Source of the DNA: Stichopus chloronotus
Lineage: Eukaryota > Echinodermata > Holothuroidea > Aspidochirotida > Stichopodidae
NCBI GenBank assembly: GCA_021234535.1
Contig: CM037843.1
Span: forward strand, 3,242,820 to 3,306,819
Reading direction: 5' to 3'
DNA length: 64,000 nucleotides
The translations under genes were made by a program, and so were the position numbers. Shown in pieces: positions 12,701 through 27,700 of the stretch. The notes beneath the pieces were generated by a model, which saw nothing but the letters and a program-made list of their open reading frames with translations, made no database searches and was not told the DNA's origin. The first letter of the stretch is position 1. Each line of letters starts with the position of its first letter.

Positions 12701-15700
12701 CTGGGGTTACCAGAAGTCAAACACTTAGAAACGTTGTGAACACAATATCTCAAGATAGGAATCATGAAAACTTAAACTTAAGCATGACAATGCATAACAT
12801 CAAGTAAAATAACCCTAATCTTTACTGGTAGAGGTCAAAGGTCATTTGCAGTCACCACGAGGTCAAACAATGAAAACAATGTTAACAAAATATCTCATGG
12901 TAGGATCATGGAATTTTTTATATGTAGCACAATAATGCATTACTTCAAGCAGAGAAGCCTTGTTCTTTTGGTGTGGGTCCAAGGTCATTTAAGGTCACCG
13001 AGAAATAGAAAAGTGAAAAAAAAACTTAACATGATATCTCAAGATAGAAATCATGGAAAATTTTAATACGTTGTATGTGAATGAGTTATATCAAGTAAAA
13101 GAACCCTCCTGTTTTTAGTGGATATGAAAGTTATTTTGTCAGCAGGGGTCAAGTTTTGAAAACCTTGTAAATTTGACATTTGAAGAATCGAAGCTTGGGC
13201 AAATTCTTGTATGGGGTATGTAGGTGTAACTGATTTAGTGCAAGAAGCCTTGGAAGAATGGTTTTGGTGGTGGTCAAAGGTCATTTAGGGTCATTAGAGG
13301 TCAAATAGTGTAAACACAATATCTCAGGAAGAGAAGTTTGGACAGATTTCCTGTTTGACAGTAGGTGTACCCTATTGAGTACAAAAGGCCTATTGTTTTT
13401 GGTAGATGTCAAAGGTCACTTGGGGTCAAATCGTTAAAATATCATGAACATGATATCTCAAGCAGGGAAGCATGGACAGATCTGATATTGGGTATGTAGC
13501 TGTGCTTTATTGAGCAAAAGTAGCTTTCTGCAGATGCCAACGGTCATTTGGGGTCAACTGGGGTCAAGTTGTGAAAATCTTTTAAACACTAAGAGAAGCT
13601 TGGACAGATTTCTATTTGATTTTCAGACGCACCTTATTAAGTGCAAGAAGCGTATCGATTTTGGTAGAGGTCAAAAGTCATTTGGGGTCAACTTGTCCTC
13701 ACCCTATGCTATATTCCAGATTCAACATACTCTTAATTGAATCATCAAAACCACAATGCCTTTGGGCTTTCTGGTTCTCTTAGTAACACCAGACATTAAA
13801 GTGCAATGAGATCCTCTGCTGATCAATCACAACAGCAATCTAATCTTGTCTTCCTATCTATTCTGCTGTTCAACCAATCATGGGGCTTAAACTCGCCTTC
13901 CTCCAGAGTTCAGTGACATCCTTAATGCATTTTTAACCTTGATGGCAAAAAGGTCAGAGATTCAATGCCTGGTCCGCTTGCAGTCAGTCTTGTGTGAAAA
14001 GGAAAATAAAAGTTCTTTTTTTTTCCCCTTCCTATTAACTGCATCGTGAATGTCAGTGGTATTGTTAATGTTATTCTTAGGGAAAACATAATGGGAAGCT
14101 ATTGTTGAGGCCCTGGTTTTTCCGAGAGGAACAGCCTGTTTATCTGGGGAGAGATTCCTGTTATGGTCGATGGGAACTGGATTTTTCAGATTTCATTTTT
14201 TTTGGCGGCTGGACAGCACAGTCATCAATGATCCTGCTAAGAGAGACTCGAATAGTGAAAGTAAAGTCATCTCTGGGTTTTGATTGTTCACATGGACATG
14301 CTCCTAAACAGCACAGACAGAAATTAGACAAAATGTGTGGCAATGATGCAAAGATGTATTTGAACCTATGGAAGATACCCAAAAAAATCTACTGTATACC
14401 TTCTCTTCGAGCCATTGCAAGAATATTTGGCATTTCTGATAGGACTTTGATGGTAATGGTGTTTCCATGTGAAGCAGTAAGACTGTGAAATTTGATCCTG
14501 TGTTTTAGTATGGTAATAGTTAAGAATAAAACAACAAACTCATCTATATTCCCCTTGCTGATAGATTTGCTTCTTATCCGTCATTTATCAAGTTTCAGAG
14601 ATCAATTTTCAAAGTTTATTCAACCATAAGTACATGACACTTACATCAATTTCCATCACAAATGATATTCATGAATAATACATCAAACAGGTTTACTACT
14701 TTTAAACATATGGTAGCAAAGGATTAATACAGAATGTAAAGTATAAATAATGTGATTGGAGGATGAACCAAATTTATCGTAAAGCTTTTCTAACCTGATC
14801 CCTTTTTATGTCAGAAAGAAATTTAGGGTTTCAACAGAGACAGCACACAGAACAGAAAGAAAAAGAGATTTTGGAACATAAATGTACATTATTGTATTCC
14901 ATTTTTAGCTTTCTTTACCATAATAATATATGACTTCAAATAACTTTAAGGCAAGGATGGTTCTTGCTCTGTATGTTCCAGGTACAGTAAATTAGAACCA
15001 TTCACAAAAGAACAATGATGGTATCCCTGTTTACATGACCAGTGGTAGTCAAGGACATGACTACTAAGACGCCTGCTCAAAGAGATTGCATAATCAGAGA
15101 CATATCATCTTGGACTTGTAGCATTAACAGAGATGTATGGCAAGTTTGTTTTAGTCCTTGCGTATTAAACTCATTAAAAGTCTACAAGTACATATCCTTG
15201 TGGACAAGTGGACTTTTGGAACAGCTTTCACAGTGGACAAGTAACAGAAGTCAAATTTGTTGAAGGGCCTTCATCAATGTGGTAGCGTGTCTGTTCCAAT
15301 GAGAAATGCAAGAGACAACCTCAGCTCTTTGAACTGAGTTTATATTCAGACTTTACCAGTCTTCTTGATTGCTTGCCAACTCACTTTTGCGCTTTGACTT
15401 CAACTTGGTCAGTGTTGATTTTATCTGGTTTTATGCAATTGTCTGAGGGACAGTAGTCATAGGGAAGTAAAGTGCTAACTTTGACTGTCCTTTTCAAAAA
15501 TGGGTTTTCCTAAAAAAAACGGTGTGAGTCTTTTATGAATAATTTTAGAGATTGTTACACCATGAGCCCACTTTTAGTATTCTATTCATAATTCAAATCA
15601 ATGTGCCAAATTTCAGAATCTTGTATCAGATATTCTAAATAAAATCTGTTAATTAGCCTGCGGTTTGGTTGTTGGATGGATTATCTTTGAACCAAAATGT

Positions 15701-18700
15701 GGTCAACCTTCAGAAATTGAGAGCATCTTGGAGGCTGGGACTACCACTCCACATATTTTCAGTGATGGACCTTGACTACTGTTTATTATAGTGGCATACT
15801 GACATGTTCTCTACGAGTGGTTCTCTCTTTGTTTTCCAGAATGGTACTGGCGATTTCAACGACGTGTGGCAGGTATCAGTGCCTGGTGCTCCCATCGGTG
15901 ATACAATCAGTGTTGTCAGAACTAAGTTGAAATTAATCCATTACCTGACTGGCTGTGTGCTCTTTTCTCATTCCAAAACTCTCCCTGCATGGTGAGTGTG
16001 AAAAGTGACCCCCACTGACTCCAGTTTAACATGCTCATCTTCAGAGAGGGATAAATGGGGCACCAATCAGATCTGTGGAGTGTTGTACACTCAAGATTAA
16101 AAGTATTTGGATTTTAAAGTCATTATTGACCCTTTGGTCAATGGTTGTCTTCAGTGGGGTCAGATCTAGAAGTTACTTCACAATTGATGGCATAAGATCC
16201 GTATCTCTCTCTCTGGTGGCCTTCAATGGTGTCTGGGTTCAGATTCCAATTGGCCATCAATACCATAAGATCCATGTATCTTTCTGAGCACTATTTGTGT
16301 GGTTAGGGCCAGAATTTAACTGACCATCAACGTCATAAGGTCCGTATCTTCTTGTTTCTTCAGAAGGGTCAGCCCCAGGATGTAATTGACTGTTAGTGTC
16401 ATAAGATTCATATTTAATTCCTGCTCTGTCGTGACTGTCAGGCTCAGATGCTCTGACCATCCGTGTAATTAGATACATATCTAGTGTTGGTCCCAATCAG
16501 CAAGATTATGCCCAAATATAATTTAGCATTGATGTTGTGAGGTCCATATTCAATTCTGGCCCCCATCAAGACTGTCCAGCCCAAAATTTAGTCAACCATG
16601 TTGTGCCTAATTCACTGTGACATTTCTGCATTGCTACATTAATTTTACTTGTTGAATGTTAAAAAATGGACGTGTGATAGATGATGGTCAAATTGGTCAT
16701 TTGAATTTTCAGGAGAAAACAAGATGGCAGTCATCTCTTTGTCTTTACTTTAGGAGTGCTTTCAGTCAGTTGTAAGACTGATCAGTAAGGTTTTTTTCTA
16801 TTTTTTATGGTTGGCCCTGTTGCCACAGTCTCCCAGATAAGTGCATTAGTTGTGTTTGATGTGTTTATTTCCATGTTTTGTTTTTTTTTATTCTTTACAT
16901 TTCTGTTTTTGGTATCGTATTCAGGGGCTGGGAGCAGCTGGAGGTGACCTGTAATCCTTACAACAGAGACCAGCGTACGCTCTGGAATGTCGAAGATCAT
17001 TACAATCCAAGGTGTAAGTCACTTGACCAAAGTCGCATGGACTCTCCGTCTCCTTATGTTACTGTTTAAGGCCATGTAAATGTTAGCGAACACTATCAAT
17101 GTCCCTGGCATTAGCTTTGATGGATGGTCACAAGTCACATGATTATCATAATTTTGCAAATATTTCCTTCTTTCTGAAAATATTGTATGTATCACTAGTG
17201 ATTGTGCAAAGTTTTTCAATCATCATTTTGAAACTCTGGAACTCCAGATTAGTGTCAGACAGTAAAATTGAACTTACCCCAGTTAACTGCATATATCCAT
17301 CTTTTCGCAACTTCACACCGCTGTGTATAAACGGATATATCCATTATGTAATATGTGCACTGACCTTTGTTACATAACAGCCAGCCGTTCAACGATAAGC
17401 CCTCTAAGGATCTTTTGTCCTGCACACCAAACCTTCTAGTCCTGTTGTCTGTTTGCTAGAGTGGCTAGTGCACATTTATATATCGTCATATTGAAACATT
17501 AAAGCAGAATTCAGAAGTGTTCATGAATGTGCTCTGCTCTTTAAAATTAATCTCACAGACTACCACTACAAATGTACAGCCAGTGGGTGTATATCCTTTC
17601 TGTTTTTACTGTAACAATGGCTTCCTTTGTGTGAAAAAGAAAAGATTCTTTTACAGAGAAAGCTTTGTTGAGTTTGATTCTAAAATGAGGAAGAACATTT
17701 GTTTTTATATTGGGACAAAAGATTCATGGGAACCCCCCACAAATAAGTTATCATCACAATTTGCTTCAAAAGAAAAAGAAAGTGATGACACATTCAGTTT
17801 TAAATATTTACAGTGCATTATTTTTCCAGTGTAAAGTTGAAGTTTGTGAAAAAGACATTTTGGTGAAAGTGAATTCCACAGGAGGATGAAAGTTACAGTA
17901 TTCTAATTTTGCAGTTAATTGGTTAAGGGGAACATGAAGGTGTGGTGGTTGAGAATTTCAAACAGAAACACTAATTGTGGTGTGAAATACCTCACCAAAG
18001 GTGACCATTATAAAATGTCTAGCATATTTATGGCTATATGCCCAGGACCTTCAAGGATCTTACATTTAATGCCATGAATGTTGGTGTAGGGTCTTCCATA
18101 CAATGTAACTTAGGATTTGTATTTCAACAACACAAACATCTATGGATTATTTTTGACCCAAAACTGTTTGTTTTCTTTGCTTTTCAGTACCTAACATCAG
18201 CTTTCATGTCTTCCAGTCATCATTCATGGACAGTCTCATTGAGAGTCATATGGTAATGGCTCAGGTAATAAGTGGAACTTCTCTGATTCTTATTCATCTC
18301 TTTTAAATGAAAGAAATATTTGACATTGTTAGTGCCTTTCTTTGCTATAAGAGACCAGTATATTCCCCTAAGGTTTATTTTCATTGTAATAGAGTTTATT
18401 GTGTCTTATGTCATATTTGATGTGTAACTTTCCATTAAAGAAAACAGCCCCTCGATTTTTTTTCCCTTTAGCACCCCCCCCCCCCTCCTCTCTTTTCATT
18501 TTCGTTTTTCATGTTTTTACCAGTTTGCATGACACTAGACTAACCACAAAGAAAGACAGCCGACAGATTCACCTTAGCATGCAGATTCATCCTAGTAGAC
18601 AGATTCATATTCCAAATCAGAATGTCTATTTATATGCCAGCTCAGTATTCCCCTATCCACAGAAAGTCATTGTACTGAGATGTTTGATGCATGTGGCAAG

Positions 18701-21700
18701 ATTGACCGTCTTGTTGATGAAATAAGACCTGGATCAACTGGGATTGTTATTTTTTTTTTTTGTTTTCCAGGGAAACAGTGACCTCAAACCCAAGGAGGGA
18801 GAAGTCACATCAAGGCCATGGCAATGGCCTATTAATTATCGAGTTAGTACCAGTTTCATCTATCATTGTACTCTTATGCTGTGTTATTTGCCTCTGTAGT
18901 GAGTCTGTGATGAAGAAAGTATGTTGCTTTTCTCAAAAACATTTACTCACTCTATTAACAACAGTCTTGAACATATCTTTTTGATATAAATTGTGGTAAA
19001 AGTGTCATAATTTCCAATTAAAAATGCTGTTTGAGAAGCAAAAGTTGTTAGTGGTGCCAGGTCTGAGGTCATTGCTATGGTTACCGGTCTACATTACAGA
19101 ACAGTGTATGACAGCATCTTCAAAGTTACCACATCAATGTGTATTCTTAATTTAGGTCATCCCACAAAGAAAGAATTAAAAGCAGTAATGATGTAAAAAC
19201 TTTCTTTTCCAAGGTTAAGAGCAGAGTTTAAATGAAGTTATTGTTAGCCAAAGGTTGGAAGTCAATGGACTGGAGTAACTGTTAAACATGTTGCATATGT
19301 AAGAAGAGTGTTTTTTTGCACACACATTTTCTGAATCCCATTTTGCTCACATATTTTAGACCTAGTATATAGCCATGCATTGCAAACAGATTCTTCTCTG
19401 TTCAAAATGGCTCACTCATTTCATGGCTTTGTCACAGTTCAACTTGCCTTTCCAATCTTAAATTTGAACGTGTAACTCACTCTAATTGCGCCATAAGTAG
19501 TTACAAATATACCATTATTTGGAATTAACTTCCATAATGGAAGGACACACAACTTTTTGTCAAGTTTCAATGCCACTTGGTATTTATCTTCAAGTCTTCA
19601 ACATAAGACTAGAGGACTAAGAAAAATAGTAATGCACATCTACTAGGAGGCTTGCATGAAGTTGAATTGTAACTGGATTTTCATGGGATGCAAATTGCAA
19701 CATTATTTCACCCCTTGTTCTGCTTTGTTTGGATTCCATCGTATGGTAGCAGTGACCAATGCATCGCATCTTAGACATAGACATGTAGACATTTTATCGT
19801 TTTCTTTCTATTTTACGCCCCAGGGCCAGCGTTTCTCAGGTTACAATAACACCGAAGAGAGAATATATCTCCTTGGTAATCCAGTCATCTGGTGGGGTAA
19901 TCTGTTCATTCTCATTTTGTTTCCTCCTGTTGTCATCATCTGGGTGATTAGGAGAGAAAGAGGGCTGAAAGAGGAGGATAGTGCAATAACTGGTAAGACC
20001 CTCCCCCCCCCCCCTCAGTTTTCTCTCTCTCCCAACACAAAGCCATGAAGATTCAATGCAAACAGTTGCAAAATCAAAATATTTTACAGACTCCCTGGAT
20101 TCAGTTTCTCCGGTATGCTACCAGTCACCATGTTTCATCGACAGATTTGCAGATTATGAAAGTTTGTAGCTTCATATATTTGAATGGGTAGAAATGACAC
20201 TTTTCTGTTTGTCTCTTTCTGTAGGTTTGGGATGGTGTGTGCTTCGATGAATCCTTTACCCTTTTGTGGCAATGAAATGTTAAATTTGCAAAATATCTGA
20301 TTAATCTGTCTCATTGCAAATTGTGACAGCATTGTAAAATTGGTCAGTTTAAAACAAACACTGACACAGTGTCTAACATTTTCCCTCTCCCCCTTCCCCC
20401 TTTAAAAGCTCATCATTGTTTTTCAAGTTAACCAAACACTCTATGAGAGAGGCATTTATGATGACATGTATGTCGTTTGGATGGAAATGGAACAGACTCA
20501 TTGCGCTACTTCCATATTCACTTCCTTTTTGTTGTTTCATTTTTGGTACCATCATTTTTCACTGAAATGATTTAGTTACAGTATGATACCTAGCTGTAGC
20601 CTATTGTGGACCACACGATATTGAATTACTCCTTTTCCGTTTAGTGATGTAGACTGTATGGCTTTTGTTCTGTGCAGGGGTTGATAGTCTTCACCTTGAG
20701 GAACAACTGGAGTTCATTTGGTCCCTGCCTCACCAGAAGTTTAGACTGCAGTCAGGCAATAATCGATGAAAGATTGAACATAACTCTGTCTTAAAAAGAA
20801 CTGAGGCCAGATCAGGGCATTTCAAAATAATCTTTCTGTGTTTCTTTTTGTGCTTAACATAGAGTCTGTGTGACATATCTTTAGTAGCAAGAGTTCCAAC
20901 AAACACAGTAAAATAGGAGGAAAAGAGAACAATATCTGTGACAGTCTGCAGGAATCGGAGATGAAATTTGTAAAGGTGCCAGTTGAAGAGGTATCTCATA
21001 CAGCTGTAATCAGATCTAGTCTCAGTGTGATAAATGTTAACATGAAGTAACTGAAACCTGAACTTCGTCTTTGTACATCATCACATGTACTTGGTATAAC
21101 TTATGTAGCAGCACACCATAATGATGCCAGAGAATGTCGTTCATGTAGAAAAAAAATCTACAGAGACTAAGAGAGCTCTGGTAGTGTCGTCATTCATCCA
21201 TGTCACCTTTAAAATCCGGATCACCCTAGCTCTGGTAGCGTCATCATTCGTGCATGTCACCTTTAATTTTCATCAAGCATCAATCGTCTGTCTGATGTCA
21301 AGTGAAAGACCATCTGCCATTTTAAGAACTAGTCACATTTTCAGCTCTGACACTTTTTCATTTTGATCATTTACAGGTCACTTATGAATTATTGCTTTCT
21401 ATTCAAAGGTTCTTTTAATTATCGGTCAATTGATGGCTTTTAGGCAATTCCATCATTTAACAATTTACTTGTTGGCAAAACTATACTGATGTAAGGGTGT
21501 CAGCCAAGAGTGAGTTATGTACCTTAGGGGACACAAGTCCCCCCTCCTCTCTACCCACCCCCATACCCATGCTTCCTGCATCATTTCCTCCTCATGCCCA
21601 ACTTATCTTAATTGCACGCATGCCCATAGTCTACAGGCAGTATAGATGCATAGATGTATAGATGAAAGAGAATAGGTACAGTTATTCTCTCCTTACATTT

Positions 21701-24700
21701 TGAGACATTAATTTCATAATAATGAGGTATTGATGAATTCATTCACGTTGGTACTTCAACTTTGTGATGAAACGATTAAATTCCACAATCAAGTACCATT
21801 AGAATTCTTTTGTTGAAGAAAATTTTTCACACATTGCCATCTGTTCATCTAAAACATGTTTTCTTTAAGTCTATCCCCTCTGCAAAATTAATAATTTCTG
21901 AAATCTCTAGCTGTTTTCTGTGTCACTTGAGAAATGTTAAATTACCTTCACCATCGTCAGCGGTTTGTGACCATCATTGTGTGGTAGTTCATCTGTGATG
22001 TCAGCACACTTCTTGTTCATAATTCCTTCACTTGTGTGTTACAACTGAGCCATGCTATAGTGCAGTGAAAGCAGTGTCAGTTTGTTGTTAGGTCATAGTG
22101 TACAGTTCAGTAATTGGATGAACTGTCCATATCATGGAGCATACATTACTCTGCAGAAATCTGACCAGTGCTACCAATTACACATAAACAGTTTTTACTG
22201 CTTTCAGGTATTTTAATCTGACAGAATGAGGAAAAAATATTGATCAGAGGTCAATATTCTTTCTAGATTCTAATTTTTATGTCGATAGCAAATGAAATTG
22301 TCAGTGTTTTGTGCACAGTTGTTATTGCAATTTTTTCATCCCATTGTGACTTAGATGTTGTGACACAGAAAGGTTTCATTTCATTCTTTTTGCTTTATCA
22401 CTTTTACATTTACAGTTTAGCATTCTTATAATGGTGATAGAGTAAATTAATTAAATATATGTGAGGTGATTGGTTCGCTGCCAAGTTTGAGGTCTTTATC
22501 ATCTTAATGAGGTATCTGTCAAATACATCTGTAATACTTCATCAGTCAGAGATAACAGGCCTCAGAGGCAGTAAAACCATTTTGATTGTACGATGTAGTC
22601 TTAATAGCTACAGTCTATCAAATGCTATTTCATGCGTTACATAAACATTGTATGTAACATTGTCCATGGCTCTGAGTATGAGTCAACTGAGGTGTGTGTG
22701 TGTTGATTGGGTCAAGTTTTTCAAGTGCCCCCTCTTTGTTTTCATGGTTCTTTCAGAGACGATGAACGAGAGGGCATTTTCATCGTGCAGCTGGTTACTG
22801 CTGGCGTGGACGCTCCATTATTTACCATTTTATTTGATGGGTAGAGTCCTCTACTTCCACCATTACTTTCCAGCATTCTTATTTAGCTGCATGTTATCAG
22901 GTGAGTACTCAACTGATATTTATGGGTAGTGATGAGAGCAAGGTTGATGTTGGTAGTGTGATGATGTCGTAGGTGTGTGATGAAGATGGCGGTGGCGGCG
23001 GCGATGCTCGTGGTGGTAGTAGTGATGTTCAGTCGTTGATGGTGATGTGATAGTAGTTGCAGTGTTAGTCATAGCAGGGGTAGTATTGTTGATGATGCTG
23101 ATAATGATAGCAGTGATAGTAGCAGTGTTCATGTATTTAAGAGTAGTGCCTATTTTGATGGTGGTGTGCTGTTAACATTTTGTGTTAGTACTGTAGGTGT
23201 TATGACGTTGGTTTTGTAGTAATGATAGCATTAATGGTGTTGCTGGTGGTGTGATGCTAGGAGTAGTGATATGACATGAAGTATAGTGTAGTGGTGGTTG
23301 CAGTGATGATAATTTTCTTAATGGTGTGGCATTGATTTTGGTGATGTAGTGATGATAAAATTAGTGGTGTTGCTGGTGGTGTGATGTTAGGAGTAGTGAT
23401 ATGACACTATTAATTACAGTGTAGTGTCATTGCAGTGATAATAATTTTCTTAATGGTGTGGCATTGATTTTGGTGATGTAGTGATGATAACATTAGTGGT
23501 GTTGCTGGTGGTGTGATGTTAGGAGTATTGATATGACATTAATTACAGTGTATTGGTGGTTGCTGTGATGATAATGTTCTTAATGGTGTGGTGATGATTT
23601 TGGTGTTTTGTGAATGTTGTAGTTTTGAATTTCTCTTCTAAATACTTTGAGACATTGAAACACCGCCAATCATGGTCTGCATGTATCAATAATTTCACCC
23701 ACACAATGAAGAGTATTATTAACATCTTTAGCACCGACTTACGTTTCTCTGCTAGTTGCCATTGTGGGTAACATGTATGAGTAACCAATAAAAGGAGTAT
23801 GAGGGACGATGAGGCTCTGTAAAATTTGTGACCCAAGTACTTGAAGATGATAATTTTTGCTCAATATTTTATCAGCAAATGCTTTCGTTTCAGCGAACCA
23901 GAATGCATAAAACTTTTAGGGGACAAAAGCTCCTTGCCCCACTTGGTGACACCACCTGGGAGTTCTGTAACCTTTCCTGAAGAAAGTAACTAGAATCACA
24001 ATCATTATTGTGGGCCCTGCGATATTTGCTTAAGTGCACAGAGTTTTATCAATTTAAAATGGTGAAGTGCATATGCTTTTCAAACTTTTTTCTCACATTT
24101 AAAGCTCATTAGCAGCTCATATCCTTGGTTAACTTCATAGGTATATTCATCGACCACCTTCTGAGATTAATCGACGGTTATTTGCTCCCAAGTCGGAAGG
24201 GTCCCATCAGACAAAGTGGTCTGGTCATCATTAGTGCAATAGTTATTCAAAGGTAAGGCTTCACCACATGTTATAAACATTCACAATAAGGAAAACAAAA
24301 TTAAACCAGTGGGATTACATTGTTCAAAATAATGCAGAGTCATTTAAACATTCAACATAGTAAATGTAAAATCTCACAATTGTATTCTCAAGTTTCCATT
24401 TACATTGTTTCGTTCTTGGTACTTTGCATTACTGCTGCTGTCTTCCGTAGTTGCAAGTCATCAAAAAGTTAAGAAATTTTTAAAGTTAGAAATATGTTCT
24501 TTGTAGGTAGTGACCGTGAGAGGAAAAAGCACAGATAGAACAGTCAAACAGCCATGAACAAGTTTAGTTGTATCAAGTTATTTGGTGTTAATTAGACCAT
24601 TTCTGCCAGGAAGTTGCATTTTTTGTCAATGTTGTCTTGAAATAGTGGAATGTGACGTATTCTCTGTACTGAGCCAAGACGTGACACACTTAACCTGTGC

Positions 24701-27700
24701 CAGAACTTATTGTGGAATGCTGTTCTATGGATAGCTGAATATCTTTATTTATTCTGGAATATTTACCTCAAATCAACCCTTTTACATTTTTGGTTTACTT
24801 TTGTACTGACATGAAGGGTTTGTTGACCCAGAATGTTAGTTCAGTGTATATTTACCCTGGTAGGGTGGTTTTGTGTGAGATGTGTGCTATTGGAAACACA
24901 CTATTCATTGAGGGAATTGCTGTGAATGGCTTAAGACCAATGCCCTCTTCTATAACTTGATCTCATATTTTTAATAATATTGTGCATCATTCTGGTACTC
25001 CTAACATGAAAGGTTTTAGGGATGGTTAGATTTTTAGAAAGACAGAGCTGTTCTTGATATCTCAAATGAATAATGATTGTATTTGCTTGAAGATGAGAAG
25101 CATTGTCAAAAGCAAAAATCTTTCGAACTTTTAGAAAGACAGAGCTGTCACACCCTTCTCCGACTCAATTTAAGTCCATTCTCATGAGCATTATGGCTGC
25201 TTTCACCAAATCTATGGGCCATCTACAACACGCTGAATCCATAAAGACCTGTAGAATACAAGCCTGTAGAATGCCCATAACTGGGAGAGAAAGCTGTTTG
25301 TCTCTCAGCCACTGGCATTCCCTGTGGGTCCCTGTAAATCCACCTCAACAAGCAACATGCATATACAGGTCAGCAGGGTAACCCCTACGGAGTTGGAATA
25401 ATTTGAAACTAGTCACAGTTGCCCCTACAATAGCTCCAACATTGTTTGGGGCCCTACAAACTTGGAAGGGGGTTCAAAGAGGCTCTTAAGACATTGTAAA
25501 ATGCCCTAATGGCACCCTTGCAATAAATTCATGTTTGCTTGTACATTAATTTTGTAATGCGCTGATAAATTTCCAGCACATCTAGTACAACCCTGGCATG
25601 ATTGGACCATAGAAGAAATAGCATGGTCCCAAAGCATATTTGAATCAGTACAAGCATACAAATCTGATGGTTCTGTAGCATTCATCAGAGCTAGGCATTT
25701 GAGTTTGTTCAGATGTCTCAAAGACAGTATGGAAGAGAGTGGAGGGATGATTTTCGTTCCAATCTGCTATCGCAGCTAGATGATATTTTAGATACCGTAG
25801 CAGGTAATATTTCACTGTGAACGCTTTCTTGACTGCCATATCTGAAGGTTATAGGAACAAAATACATACATGTACATCAACCATCAGATATCAAATGTCA
25901 TACGCGCTTTTCATTTCTGGGGTCAGTCTCATAGAACAGGGTTCACCTAGCGAGAGTTTCGAGTTCTCTGTGTGCCTGGTAGGGTTACAGGAAACTTGAA
26001 CTCACAAGAGGAAACAGCACTGTTTGTTTGAGATTGAATAACCGCTCCAAGGACTGGATATAAGGGTGATATAATTACCTGCTTTTTGGTAACGTAATGC
26101 CCGACTTGAAGCTTTACAAAGAACTGACAGACACCAAACATGGAATGTATACAACAAAACAAGAAAGGAAAAGGTGACAGTATAATATCCGTCTCATTTA
26201 CGGACGTGAGCGTGTTCATGTTCCGTGAAACCGGTGACGGTTCTCCACAGAAACAACAGCTGATAGGTGACATGCTGAGTAGGTGATGAATAATGACCTC
26301 GTTACACATCTTCCTCTTTGATGAAGGTGTTGATTGTAATGGTTCATTGATTTTATGCAGGAAACATCGGCAGTGAATGTTCCTTTTTCGTCTTTTAGTA
26401 TTTCTCGGCACTTCTGCTTCTGTGCCACAAAAACGGATGTGCTGTTATCCATCATTCAGGAAAGCAACTGTTACATTTTGCTTAGAATGAACTATTTTTC
26501 TGAGGAAGTGGGGGGGGGGTTAGCTTGCTCATCCTATCTTATTCCTGCTAGGTCACTATCTGTTCACCTAAATCAGCACTCGCCACTTTTCAGTAGCTCG
26601 TAATTTGACGGCGATGCTTTACCCAGAATTTTGTGAGTTGTGATGCAAGGTTTCGTGGAAGCCTTCAAAACCACAGACGTTCCTCAGAGGATGCGTGTCT
26701 TGCAGCACTGCAGGTTGGATTTTTGTCAGGTTTCGAGACTCACAAGTGCAGAAGGGAGTCAAACATGAGTTTTGTGAGCATCAAAAAATGTTCCGTTTGG
26801 AATCGCAGAAGAGAAAGTAGACAGGATTTGCACCAGCTGTTACAGATGTTTGCTTGGTAATGTAGAATAAGGAGGTGAACAAAACAAAAAGTTTTGCACA
26901 ACTGCAATGTCACTCCCTCTCTACACCCTTCCCTCACACCAGACCTGTTTCCAAACCATCTGCTTCTTATATTTTTATTGCTATCTCAATTTGAAGGAAG
27001 GGATGGCCTTGTGAGATAGTATATCACTTCTAACCTGACAGTTACAGCAATTACTATGGGAACATTGAAATGACTGCCAAAAAGCTGGTCACCATTTGCA
27101 ATATTTGACAAAAACTTTCACCTGTGAGCATGTCACTGCTTGATTTGAGAAGAGCCATTTAGAATTTCTTTGAAAAGAGCTATGAAAAAAATGTGAAAGT
27201 TCCTTAAGATTTCAATGAATTTCCTATTTAATGCTATGCAAGAATATTTTGTGATGAGTTACTTGTTTCACGGGATTAAAGTTTTCTTTTGAGGGAGTAC
27301 GAAACAGTGAACTGGGTAAAGGAAAATGGTTGTTTTCTTAAAAAAACAATTTGTTCTCACTATTGCTCTGGCCCATTTGCTATTAAGTTGTACCGTCTAT
27401 TTTTCTCGACTTTGAGGTCACTCTGTCTTGTTTTTTCTTGATGGACAGATATTGATTTGAAGTAGAATTGCCGATTATGATTACAAAACAGGAAAAATGG
27501 TAAAGAAGGATGTAGTCGGCGAAAAAAAAAATGCAAGCTCTGCGCTTTATGTAATTTTTGTGGGTTCTTCTTCTATTTCCTGAACTGTCTGCTCTTGGTT
27601 GTATTTATTTGAGCTTGTCTTTGAGTTTCTTTAATCAACTGATGGTAAACTCTGATAACATGTTTATTTGTGAAGCAGCTAGAATTTGCCAGCCCTATGA

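Noticed and set aside
14102..14488. 128-codon plus-strand ORF in the 11967-15839 intron
   Set aside because: No recognisable motif or splice signals tied to it; adding it would break the exon 9 to exon 10 frame that matches the family.
20678..20750. Possible extra POMT2 exon (acceptor GTGCAG, open frame [13 protein letters not shown]...)
   Set aside because: The usable donors (20721, 20739, 20751) all leave phase 2, but exon 15 needs phase 1, and the loop length already fits the family without it.
25947..26411. 154-codon minus-strand ORF, the longest non-repeat frame in the window
   Set aside because: No domain, no splice or promoter context, odd composition, inside the POMT2 intron; a length like this is expected by chance in 64 kb.
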